Notes under the pieces: model-generated
The model's database searches: none
Told to the model about the DNA's origin: nothing
The model's input: the letters and a program-made list of their open reading frames with translations, nothing else
Program-made: the position numbers and the translations under genes
Part shown: piece after piece, positions 31,836 through 40,351 of the stretch
Numbering within the stretch: the first letter of the stretch is position 1
Layout: each line of letters starts with the position of its first letter
From: Bacilli bacterium
GTDB taxonomy: Bacteria > Bacillota_I > Bacilli_A > RF39 > UBA660
Length of the DNA: 64,000 nucleotides
Reading direction: 5' to 3'
Assembly: GCA_016293205.1 (NCBI GenBank)
Contig: JAEDES010000004.1
Location: 12,966 to 76,965, forward strand

Positions 31836-33797
31836 ATGAGCAAGAAGAAAAAGAAAAAAAATAATCAAAATACTTCTGTCGAAGAAGTTAAAATAGAAGA
31901 AGAAATTCAAGAAACCGAGGAATCTATCGATGAGGATAACCTAACTGCAGTAGAAGATAATTCTAGTGATGAGATCATTGCAAATGAGGAAGAAGATATT
32001 TCTAATGAAGAGATTATTGAATATGAAGAAGAAGTTCCTGATGTTGTTGCTACTAAGGTAGTTAATGATAAAAAGAAATATGATCCTACTATGTGTAATA
32101 TGTTACTTATCTTTGTGTTATTATGTAGTTTAGGTCATTTAGTTGGTAAATTAATAATTGGAGATGATGTTATTATGAACTTAATTGGTTCGATGATTTT
32201 ACTTTTATTCTCTATGGCATTTATCTTACTTGGATTTAATTCTGGTAAGAGAAAAAAGAAATATGTTATACTTGGTTCTTTCTTATTAATATTATTCTTT
32301 GTATTTAGTTTAGGAAGTAGTTATTTTAATATTAATAATCAAGTAATTGACTTTTCTAATATGAAGTTAAATGAAGCAATTAAATGGTTTGAAAAGAATG
32401 ATATTGAATTAGTTCAAACATATGAGTATAGTGATATGATTGATGAATATCATGTTATTGCTCAAGATGTTAAAGCTGGTAGTTTAATAAAAAATACTAA
32501 GTCTATTACTCTATCTATTAGTGAAGGTCCTAATCCAAATAAGATGGTTGCAATTCCAAGTATGGTTGGATGGACAAGCGAACAAGTATTAGATTTTATA
32601 CTTAAGAATAAATTAACTAATGTTAATGTATCATTTATTGTATCTGAAGGAATGACTGATACAGTTATTAAACAAAGTAAAGTTGGAAATCTTGCAAGAA
32701 ATGAAAAATTAGAAATTGAATTTTCTTTAGGAGAAGGAAATTCTTTAGAGGAGATTAAATTAATTGATTTTAAAAAGAAATCTGAATTTGAAAGTATTTT
32801 CTATTTAAAGAAAAATCAAGTTAATTATGAAATTAAATATGCTTTCTCTAGTAGTATTAAGAAAGGATATGTAATTAAACAAAGTATTGCTGCTGGAAAA
32901 ACAGTTAACATAAAAAATGATAAAGTTGTTATTACAGTAAGTAAAGGTCCTGAAATTAAGATTACTGAACTTAGAGGTATGTCGATGAGTGATATTACTG
33001 ATTGGGTTATTAATAATAAATTAAAACTTGAATTTACTGATCAATATGATGATAGTACTAAAGAAAACCATGTTATTAGTGCAAACTACTCTAATGGGGA
33101 TGTTGTTGAAGAAGGAACTGTTATTAAGATAGTTGTTTCTAAGGGTAAATTAGTAATGCCTAAGTTTAATAATCTTAATGAATTTAGAGATTGGGTTAAT
33201 AAATATAATATTAATTCTGAAGAAAAACATGAATTTAGTGATTCAGTTGCTATTGGTAATATTATTAGATTCTCTCATAAAGAAGGAGATGTTATTAAGA
33301 ATACTGATACAGTTGTTGTTACAATTAGTGATGGTAAAAAGATTAGTGTTCCTAATGTAGTTGGTATTAGTAAAGACAGTGCTGCTAGTAAATTAAAGAA
33401 TGCTGGTCTAGGTTATAACTTTGTTTATAGTTATAGTGATAGTGTTGCAAAAGGAAATACAATTAGACAATCAATTAGCGCTGGTGCTGGAGTTAGTCAA
33501 GGAACAGTTGTTACAGTTACAGTAAGTAATGGTAAGAAACCTTATACTCCACCTGCTCCTACTACACCAAGTTGTGATAAATCTAAAGGTTCTGCTTTAA
33601 ATATCCAATATGGTTCATCTGGTAGTCAAACAGTATCAATGATTAAGCAAATGAATCCAAATCATAAGTTCTCATTTAATTATGTTACATCTTGTCCTAA
33701 TGGAAGTATCGCTCCTGGATCTGTATGTAATGGAGATTTGCTTGATGGTGTATGGAAAAACTATTGTGATACTATAACAGTTACAATTATTAAGTAA
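31836..33797 (+). CDS. Membrane-anchored PASTA-repeat protein without a kinase domain
   Basis: The 653-residue protein has a lysine-rich start, an acidic cytosolic region (about 15-80), three membrane helices (about 86-102, 110-128, 140-158) and six PASTA-type repeats from about 165 to 565. Each repeat follows the pattern of a short conserved motif (for example ISVPNVVGISKDSAASKLKNAGL), a 'Y.YSD...G..I.QS...G' middle and a 'V.VTVS.GKK' end. A cysteine-containing tail (about 575-653, four Cys) follows a proline-rich linker. PASTA domains bind peptidoglycan or muropeptides, normally on Ser/Thr kinases or class-B PBPs; neither is present here. The cytosolic peptide NLTAVEDNSSDE (35-46) recurs in the LCP protein at 37.6 kb. 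Confidence 0.85.
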   Translation: MSKKKKKKNNQNTSVEEVKIEEEIQETEESIDEDNLTAVEDNSSDEIIANEEEDISNEEIIEYEEEVPDVVATKVVNDKKKYDPTMCNMLLIFVLLCSLGHLVGKLIIGDDVIMNLIGSMILLLFSMAFILLGFNSGKRKKKYVILGSFLLILFFVFSLGSSYFNINNQVIDFSNMKLNEAIKWFEKNDIELVQTYEYSDMIDEYHVIAQDVKAGSLIKNTKSITLSISEGPNPNKMVAIPSMVGWTSEQVLDFILKNKLTNVNVSFIVSEGMTDTVIKQSKVGNLARNEKLEIEFSLGEGNSLEEIKLIDFKKKSEFESIFYLKKNQVNYEIKYAFSSSIKKGYVIKQSIAAGKTVNIKNDKVVITVSKGPEIKITELRGMSMSDITDWVINNKLKLEFTDQYDDSTKENHVISANYSNGDVVEEGTVIKIVVSKGKLVMPKFNNLNEFRDWVNKYNINSEEKHEFSDSVAIGNIIRFSHKEGDVIKNTDTVVVTISDGKKISVPNVVGISKDSAASKLKNAGLGYNFVYSYSDSVAKGNTIRQSISAGAGVSQGTVVTVTVSNGKKPYTPPAPTTPSCDKSKGSALNIQYGSSGSQTVSMIKQMNPNHKFSFNYVTSCPNGSIAPGSVCNGDLLDGVWKNYCDTITVTIIK

Positions 33798-33799
33798 TT

Positions 33800-33830
33800 A
33801 AAAAAGATAGAAATTATTCTATCTTTTTTG
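33800..33830. terminator. Bidirectional terminator after the PASTA gene
   Basis: AAAAAGATAGAA (33801-33812) with TTCTATCTTTTTT (33817-33829), four-base loop. A-runs and T-runs on both sides allow termination on either strand. Confidence 0.85.
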
Positions 33831-33835
33831 TATAT

Positions 33836-33860
33836 AAAAATAGAGGATTACTCCTCTATT
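33836..33860 (-). terminator. Intrinsic terminator of the glucosaminidase gene
   Basis: On the minus strand, AATAGAGGA, loop GTAA, TCCTCTATT, then TTTATAT. The TAG stop (33856-33858) is inside the stem. Confidence 0.85.
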
Positions 33861-36800
33861 TTGTTACTTTCATTTCTATTCTATTTCCCTTTGATAAGTT
33901 AATTGAGAATGAATAGTTTTTATCGTTAATTGTTTTCTTAACATTATCTAGACTTCTTCCAAGTTTTTCAGTAAATTCAGAATAATCTGTAATATTAGAA
34001 CTTGTTGTTATATAGATAACATACTCTCCTACTGGGATGTCTGAAATATCTATTTTCTTATCAAACCATGCTTTTGTTTTATCTAAATTATCATCTACTG
34101 GTAAGAAGACTTGATAGTTTCCATTAGTAATACTATCTAGTGCTTTTGTATATTTCTTATATGTTGTTTTATCTTCAAATATAATATTTCTTGTTACTTT
34201 AGTATCTTTTGATAAGTTCATTCCATATGAATAACTGTTACCTCTTAGATATAAGTAATTATCACTAAATTCAAACTTAGTATATTTTGTATATTGATTA
34301 TAAATATAAGAACTATTTTTATCTGCAATAGCTTCATCTCTTACTTTTAATTCTACATATGAATTTGCAGTATCATAGTTATTACTGATTGTTGCTTCAT
34401 TTGTAGTACTTTCTACTTTTGTAGCTTGTGGCTTATAAGAGTTGTTATTTACTAATTCTTTTACATAATATTTATCAGTTTCCGCATAAGCATAGAATTG
34501 ATAATTTCCTACAGGAAGTTTATCTACATCTACTTCTGCATTGAACCATGAGTATGTATAATCTTTTCCATCTGGACTATAAACAGCTTTTGGAATATCT
34601 GCTTTATTTGTAATTCTTGTACCTTCTATTTTTACTTCTTCTTTTGTATCAATATTTACAAAGATTAAAGTATATTTAATATCTACATTTAAATTATTAT
34701 CAATTCCATAGATTGTTTCGTATCCTTGAATTAATAATTTATTATCTTTAGTCTTAATATAATTTAAATTGAATAGTCCGTTTGCTTCTACTTTTGTTTG
34801 TTCTTTAACTGTTATTGTAATTGTCTTTGTTACTGTTTGATTGAAACTATCAGTTACTTGGTATGTTACTTGGTATGTTCCAACAATTTTTGTATTTACA
34901 TTATTACTTGTTACTTTAATATTAGTTATATTTCCATCTTCTGGATCTGTTGCAGTTACTCCATCTAAGGCATTGAATGTTGAATTTAAATTTACGGTTT
35001 TATCTTTTGCATTAATAGATGGTTTTTGATTTTGTGTAACTGTTACTGTTATTTCTTTTATAACTGTTTCTTTCTTTGAATCAGCTACTTGATATTTTAC
35101 TTTATATGTTCCAACAACTTTGTTATTAACATTACTTTCAACTACTTGAATACTTGATGTTAAATTTCCATCCTCTGGGTCTGTTGCAGTTACATCTTTT
35201 TTAGCATCAAAAGTTTGTCCTTGAACTATTGTTTTGTTTGATGCATTTATTACAGGTGGTTGGTTAGCAATCGTTGTTGTATAAAGACTATGTGTTACAT
35301 ATTTTTCGGCTGCTAGAGTCCATCCAAATTCATTTGATGTTCCACTTAAATTATATGGAATCTTATACCATGTTTTGTCATCAACTTGTTTTGTTTCAAG
35401 GATTGGTACAATAGCGTACTTGTATAATCCACCTATTTTGGTACTTTCAGAATCCACTGTATTGTAATTTACCCAAGTGTAGGCATTCATATCAGGTACA
35501 TCAACTGATACTTTAGAATATTTACCTGCTACTTCTTTAATAGTATTTGCAGGTACCCAATGTTCATCATTATTCATATAATCTGATGTTACTAAATATG
35601 ATACTTCATTTTTATCTTCATCATATGCAATTGCATGAATAATTACATATCGATTATTTAATAATTTTTGATTTTTTACTTGAGTTAATGTTGAATCATA
35701 ATAATAAGAAGTTTCTTTTACTGATAATCCTATTTTTGGAGATAGAACTGTATCTTTAATCATTAAATCATATGTATAATTTTTATCTTGATATTCAAAT
35801 ACATCGTTAGGAGATTTATATCCATCTTTTGCTGTATTTATTCTTTTTACATATGATGCTGGAATATAGGCATATGAATTCCAATTATAGTTTGAACCTT
35901 CTGGTAATTCATTGAAATTGGCATCTAAGTTTATGTCACTTACTACTTTATACCATGTTGCATCTCCATTAATTGTTTCTCCTTCTTTTTCTCCGATGAT
36001 AACAACTGCATCATCTTTTTCAGGATATGTGTATAGGAATTTTGAAGATGTTTTGGCATCTGTTCTAGCATCTACTGGTGCAGTTACTACTCCTAATTGA
36101 TAATAGTTGTAGTCTTGTAATCCGAAAGCAGCATCCATAGAGTAATAGTTTGCAGCCATCTTTTCACTCCAATAAGTATCAGATGCATATTTAACGTTCA
36201 TTCCAATTCCTTTGTCACCAAAGTGTGGGCCGAAATAACGCCAGTCTCTTGCATGAGCATATCCATAAGTAATCCATTTGTTTGCATATCCTAAAATACT
36301 ACTTGCGAATGTTGCATACCATTTAGCAGATTCTCCTGGAGATGAGTCTACAGCATCTAGTCCAAATCCATTATTTTTATTAATACTAATTGAACTCTTA
36401 CCATTTCCTGTTTCATTTCTACTTAAACTTAATGATAATAACGCATTCGCTCCATCTGCTTCTTGAGCGTGATAGTAGAATGTTCCCATTCCATATAATT
36501 TTGATCTTCCACTATAAGCAGTTGAACCAAATACATCTCCTGTATAATTTAGATTTTCCCTTATATATTTATCAATATTAATACTAGAGTAATTTGTTCT
36601 TGTATGATTTGATAAATACATATAATAGTTAAAATATTCTTTATCCTTATTTACAGCATTGTTAAAATTACCTGCTTTGTAATCTTTAATCATAGTTTTA
36701 ATATCTTTATAAAAATAATGTCCGTCATAACTATAATATGTACCTGCTGTTAGCATTTCTGGTTTTGGTCCAATTACACTTCCTCTTGAACCTGTATATA

Positions 36801-37380
36801 CCTCTTGAATTTTATTTACATAATTATGTTTAATACTATCGTTTGTTACTGTATAACTACTAGATGATTTTATCCATGTAATTGGGACTATTTCATAAGT
36901 CCATTGTCTAATCCAACCAGTAAAGTTACCAATCTTTACTTTAACATTCCATCCATAATTATTATAAACTGTTTCAATATGTGCACCATCTACTCCACCA
37001 TATAATGAACCATTATCCATATATGTATAAGTTCTATTATTATCACCAGCATTTTCATAGAAGTATGTTAGTGTCTCAGGATTCACTGTTAAATCTAGTA
37101 ATGCAACATTCGCATCAACTATTTTTACTTTACCATCAACCATAGTCATAATTGCTAGATCGTCGGCGCCATTTGTTACCATAGCATTTTTAGCTTCACT
37201 ATAACTGGCATAACAACCTACCTTGTCAATTACTCCATCACTATGAAATCCTGCTAATTCGTAAGCAGCACATAGATTTCTATCTTTGTAATTGTCTATT
37301 GAGTAGGCATCTACTTCTTTTATATTAAAACAGAATATAGTTAGAATAAAAGTTGTCATTAATAATAATCTTTTCTTCAT
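33856..37380 (-). CDS. Secreted N-acetylglucosaminidase (GH73/LytB-like) with Ig-like repeats
   Basis: The 1,174-residue protein has a signal peptide (1-25, cleavage likely after DAYS or VDA). An N-terminal beta-rich region is followed by a glucosaminidase domain at about 265-425: YHAQEADGANALLSLSLSRNETGNGKSSIS with E323 as the likely catalytic acid, then NNGFGLDAVDSSPGESAKWYATFASSI and an outer GYAHARDWRYFGPHFGDKG. Residues about 425-700 contain SH3-like modules (for example PVDARTDAKTSSKFLYTYPEKDDAVVIIGEKEGETINGDATWYKV). Two DUF5011-like Ig domains (about 712-790 and 792-860) contain DVTATDPEDGNLT and GVTATDPEDGNIT. Two further C-terminal repeats of about 130 residues follow. No LPxTG signal is present, so it is probably retained by binding to the wall. 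Confidence 0.85.
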   Translation of the reverse strand: MKKRLLLMTTFILTIFCFNIKEVDAYSIDNYKDRNLCAAYELAGFHSDGVIDKVGCYASYSEAKNAMVTNGADDLAIMTMVDGKVKIVDANVALLDLTVNPETLTYFYENAGDNNRTYTYMDNGSLYGGVDGAHIETVYNNYGWNVKVKIGNFTGWIRQWTYEIVPITWIKSSSSYTVTNDSIKHNYVNKIQEVYTGSRGSVIGPKPEMLTAGTYYSYDGHYFYKDIKTMIKDYKAGNFNNAVNKDKEYFNYYMYLSNHTRTNYSSINIDKYIRENLNYTGDVFGSTAYSGRSKLYGMGTFYYHAQEADGANALLSLSLSRNETGNGKSSISINKNNGFGLDAVDSSPGESAKWYATFASSILGYANKWITYGYAHARDWRYFGPHFGDKGIGMNVKYASDTYWSEKMAANYYSMDAAFGLQDYNYYQLGVVTAPVDARTDAKTSSKFLYTYPEKDDAVVIIGEKEGETINGDATWYKVVSDINLDANFNELPEGSNYNWNSYAYIPASYVKRINTAKDGYKSPNDVFEYQDKNYTYDLMIKDTVLSPKIGLSVKETSYYYDSTLTQVKNQKLLNNRYVIIHAIAYDEDKNEVSYLVTSDYMNNDEHWVPANTIKEVAGKYSKVSVDVPDMNAYTWVNYNTVDSESTKIGGLYKYAIVPILETKQVDDKTWYKIPYNLSGTSNEFGWTLAAEKYVTHSLYTTTIANQPPVINASNKTIVQGQTFDAKKDVTATDPEDGNLTSSIQVVESNVNNKVVGTYKVKYQVADSKKETVIKEITVTVTQNQKPSINAKDKTVNLNSTFNALDGVTATDPEDGNITNIKVTSNNVNTKIVGTYQVTYQVTDSFNQTVTKTITITVKEQTKVEANGLFNLNYIKTKDNKLLIQGYETIYGIDNNLNVDIKYTLIFVNIDTKEEVKIEGTRITNKADIPKAVYSPDGKDYTYSWFNAEVDVDKLPVGNYQFYAYAETDKYYVKELVNNNSYKPQATKVESTTNEATISNNYDTANSYVELKVRDEAIADKNSSYIYNQYTKYTKFEFSDNYLYLRGNSYSYGMNLSKDTKVTRNIIFEDKTTYKKYTKALDSITNGNYQVFLPVDDNLDKTKAWFDKKIDISDIPVGEYVIYITTSSNITDYSEFTEKLGRSLDNVKKTINDKNYSFSINLSKGNRIEMKVTK

Positions 37381-37512
37381 TAACCAATATCCTCCATCAT
37401 ATTTTATCTCAATTATATTATAACATTTTTGTCTATATAATCCTTTTCTTTTCTTTATTTAAAAATAAATTTTACATATTTTTACATAGATTTATTTTAT
37501 ATTTTAACAACC

Positions 37513-37541
37513 TTGATAAATTATCTTAAATTAGATATAAT
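37513..37541 (+). promoter_or_regulatory. Promoter of the LCP gene
   Basis: TTGATA (37513-37518), 17-base spacer, TATAAT (37536-37541), then AAGGAGG at 37563-37569 before the ATG at 37576. Confidence 0.85.
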
Positions 37542-37575
37542 TTAAGGTAAGAGTATAGGCTTAAGGAGGATGATT

Positions 37576-39651
37576 ATGACAAAGACAAAAGAAGAAAAAC
37601 TTCAAGCTAAAGAAGAAAAGAAAAAATTAAAAGAGGAAAGGAAAATAAAGAAGAAAAAAACTACTAAGACTGATACTAAAGAGATAAAAAACCTAACTGC
37701 AGTAAAAGATAACTCTACTGATGAGGTACTTGAAAAGGTTAAAGAGAAGAAGTCCATATTTAATTTCTTTTTAAAATTAATATTATTTATTACTATTATT
37801 TCTAGTATTTATACTATTTATAGTTTAACTTTATTAGATTCTATTGAAAATATGCTTCGTTATATAGCGATGGGTATTATTGCTTTTATTGATTTATTAT
37901 TAATATTAAAAGTATTCCATAAGAGTAAGAAAAAGAAGAAAAGAAAGAAAAAAGTTGGTACGATGATATTTATGATTATCTATATAATTATTTGTATTAT
38001 TGTTAGTATACTTATTAACTTTATATATAATGAAATATCTAAAATTAATAAAGATGTTGTAACCTACTCTTCTAGTTTAGTTACTATGGCTACTAATAAT
38101 GCTCAAAAGATTAGTGATATTAAGAATTATAAAATAGCAATATTAGATGATGAAAAATCTCCTGAAGGATATATTATTCCACAAGAGATTGTTAGTGAAC
38201 ATAATTTAAATGATGAAAATCAATTAGTAAAATATTCTGACTACTCTACTATGGTTGTTGATTTATATGCTGATGAAATCGATGCAATGCTTATTTCTAG
38301 TAGTTATGTTGAAATGTTTGAAGTAATTTCTGGATATGAAAATATTGCTACTGATACTAAAGTTATTATTAGTAAAGAAAAAGATATGAAAAAGACTGAA
38401 ACATCTCAAAAGGAGATAGCTTCTTCTAATAAGTCAGTTACTGAACCATTTACTATGTTATTAATGGGAATTGATTCTACTGCTGAAGTTTTAACTAAGA
38501 ATGCTATTGCAAATGGAGATACATTAATCTTACTTACATTTAATCCTAAAACATTAAATGCAACTATGGTATCTATTCCAAGAGATAGTTACTTACCTAT
38601 TGCATGTTGGCCTGGTAAAGATGAAAATAAGATTACTCATGCCGCTGCATATGGTAATGATTGTATGATGAATACAATTCAAGATTTCTTTGGAGTAAAT
38701 ATTGATTATTATGCAAAGATTAACTTTAAAGGTTTAGTTAAATTAGTTGATGCTGTTGGTGGTGTTGAAGTTGATGTACCTCATACCTTATGTACTGATA
38801 ACTCTAACCGTGAAGACACAGTATGTATTCAAGCTGGTAGACAAACACTTAATGGTGAACAAGCATTAACTTTTGCAAGAAATAGAAAACAACTTGCTAA
38901 TGGTGATTTTGGTAGAGCTGAACACCAACAAGAAATTATTATGGCTCTAATTAATAAAATGAGAACAATTACTGAAGTATCTAAGTTTAGAACAATATTA
39001 AATACTGTTTCTAATAGTTTAGATACTAACCTTACTACTAAACAAATATTAGAATTCTATAATGTTGGAAAAGATATTATTAAACGTAGTAGTGAACAAT
39101 CTGATTTAATCAATATTCAACAAATGTTTTTAAGTGGTGCTGATCAAATGATTTATGATGAACGTATGAGAATGGTTCTTTATAACTATGTACCTAATAC
39201 AAGAAGTAGAGATGCAATTGTTCAAGCAATGAAAGAAAATCTAGAATTGGTACCTCATAAAAATATTACTGAATTTAGTTTCTCAATTAATAAAGTATAT
39301 GAGAAGACCATTATTGGTAAAGGATATGCTACTACTGGTACTTATTCATTACTTCCAAGTTTTATTGGATTGTCTAAAGCTCAAGCTACTGCAAGAGCAG
39401 AATCACTTGGATTAAATTATGAATTTGTTGGTGATGGAGAAACTGTTATTAATCAAAATTATCCAGAAAGAAAAAGAATTGATAAGATTGGGAAAAATAA
39501 ATTAGTATTAACATTAAATAAAAAAGTTGTTATAGAAGAAGATGATGAAGAGGAAGAATCAAAAGATAAGGAAACTTCAAAAGAAGATAAGCCTTCTAAT
39601 GAAACTCCTAAAACAGAAGAACCTTCTACTCCATCAACTGAAACAGAGTAA
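37576..39651 (+). CDS. LytR-CpsA-Psr (LCP) family protein with extra periplasmic and PASTA-like domains
   Basis: Residue numbers here count from an ATG at 37570, but ATG 37576 is the better start because it is seven bases after AAGGAGG. A highly charged N terminus carries NLTAVKDNSTDE (41-52), followed by membrane helices at about 64-85, 97-114 and 130-153. Residues about 185-275 resemble half of a periplasmic binding domain (YKIAILDDEKSPEG, EIDAMLISSSYVEMF). The LCP domain (about 292-470) shows FTMLLMGIDS, MVSIPRDSYLPI, INFKGLVKLVDAVGGVEVDVP and LTFARNRKQLANGDFGRAEHQQEII. A PASTA-like repeat follows near 590-650, then a disordered Glu/Lys/Pro tail. LCP enzymes transfer lipid-linked teichoic acids or capsule onto peptidoglycan, which fits the polysaccharide locus. 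Confidence 0.9.
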   Translation: MTKTKEEKLQAKEEKKKLKEERKIKKKKTTKTDTKEIKNLTAVKDNSTDEVLEKVKEKKSIFNFFLKLILFITIISSIYTIYSLTLLDSIENMLRYIAMGIIAFIDLLLILKVFHKSKKKKKRKKKVGTMIFMIIYIIICIIVSILINFIYNEISKINKDVVTYSSSLVTMATNNAQKISDIKNYKIAILDDEKSPEGYIIPQEIVSEHNLNDENQLVKYSDYSTMVVDLYADEIDAMLISSSYVEMFEVISGYENIATDTKVIISKEKDMKKTETSQKEIASSNKSVTEPFTMLLMGIDSTAEVLTKNAIANGDTLILLTFNPKTLNATMVSIPRDSYLPIACWPGKDENKITHAAAYGNDCMMNTIQDFFGVNIDYYAKINFKGLVKLVDAVGGVEVDVPHTLCTDNSNREDTVCIQAGRQTLNGEQALTFARNRKQLANGDFGRAEHQQEIIMALINKMRTITEVSKFRTILNTVSNSLDTNLTTKQILEFYNVGKDIIKRSSEQSDLINIQQMFLSGADQMIYDERMRMVLYNYVPNTRSRDAIVQAMKENLELVPHKNITEFSFSINKVYEKTIIGKGYATTGTYSLLPSFIGLSKAQATARAESLGLNYEFVGDGETVINQNYPERKRIDKIGKNKLVLTLNKKVVIEEDDEEEESKDKETSKEDKPSNETPKTEEPSTPSTETE

Positions 39652-39655
39652 TAAG

Positions 39656-39679
39656 AAGATGACTTAGTCATCTTTTTTT
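39656..39679 (+). terminator. Intrinsic terminator of the LCP gene
   Basis: AAGATGAC (39656-39663), loop TTA, GTCATCTT (39667-39674), then a T-run to 39679. Confidence 0.9.
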
Positions 39680-39690
39680 ATATCTTTAAA

Positions 39691-39720
39691 CAAATAAAAA
39701 TAGGCTTTTTAGCCTATTTT
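39691..39720 (-). terminator. Intrinsic terminator of the ltaS operon
   Basis: AAAATAGGCT (39697-39706) and AGCCTATTTT (39711-39720) with a four-base loop, followed on the minus strand by TTATTTG. It overlaps the TAA stop. Confidence 0.85.
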
Positions 39721-40337
39721 AATTCTACTAGATATAATTTAATACCATCTTTAATAAATGTTAATGCTGCGTTCTTTTGATATGATGAGAACTCTTCTGT
39801 TGTATAACTCCATCCTACATTTATCTTATATGCTTCATATTCAGTATTATTATAAATATATGTAGTTTTTTTTGTTGCATTTATTAATATTTCATCTACT
39901 TCTGGAAGTTTTTGAGTTCTATCTCCATAAATGTTATTTTCAACATATTTATAATAAGTATCTTCTGCGTTTACTAAAAAGTTTTGAATAGCATTTGGAT
40001 GTACGAAGTCTAATCCTCCAACATCTGTTTTTGCACTTTTATCTGCTAATGAATAGAAATCATAAATAAACATTTCTGTTATTTTTTGTACATATAATTT
40101 TTCATCTACTTCTTTAGCTTTTAAAATATCTTCTAATTCTCTAAACATTGATTTATATCTTTTTGTTTTAGTATCTTTTAGATGATAATCATATTTTTCA
40201 ATTGTATTTAGTATTTTAACTTCATCAACTTTTGTAGTTTTTGGTTTTAATGTTATAAATAATGCTACTACTGCTGCTATTAGTAATAATACTGCAATAA
40301 TTATTATTACAATCTTTGGTCCTTTTTTTAATTTCAT
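39714..40337 (-). CDS. Single-pass membrane protein of unknown function
   Basis: The 207-residue product has a short basic start, a membrane anchor at about 8-29 (IVIIIIAVLLLIAAVVALFI) and an extracytoplasmic domain of about 170 residues. That domain begins with a helical region (YDYHLKDTKTKRYKSMFRELEDIL, MFIYDFYSLADKSAKTDVGGLDFVHP) and ends in beta strands (YEAYKINVGWSYTTEEFSSYQKNAALTFIKDGIKLYLVEL). The alternation of helices then strands is reminiscent of an NTF2-like fold, but this is a guess. The GGLDFVHP segment is the most distinctive part. It lies 14 bases after ltaS and shares its transcription unit, so a role with lipoteichoic acid synthesis is possible. Confidence 0.65.
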   Translation of the reverse strand: MKLKKGPKIVIIIIAVLLLIAAVVALFITLKPKTTKVDEVKILNTIEKYDYHLKDTKTKRYKSMFRELEDILKAKEVDEKLYVQKITEMFIYDFYSLADKSAKTDVGGLDFVHPNAIQNFLVNAEDTYYKYVENNIYGDRTQKLPEVDEILINATKKTTYIYNNTEYEAYKINVGWSYTTEEFSSYQKNAALTFIKDGIKLYLVELK

Positions 40338-40351
40338 ATAAGTTCTCCTTT

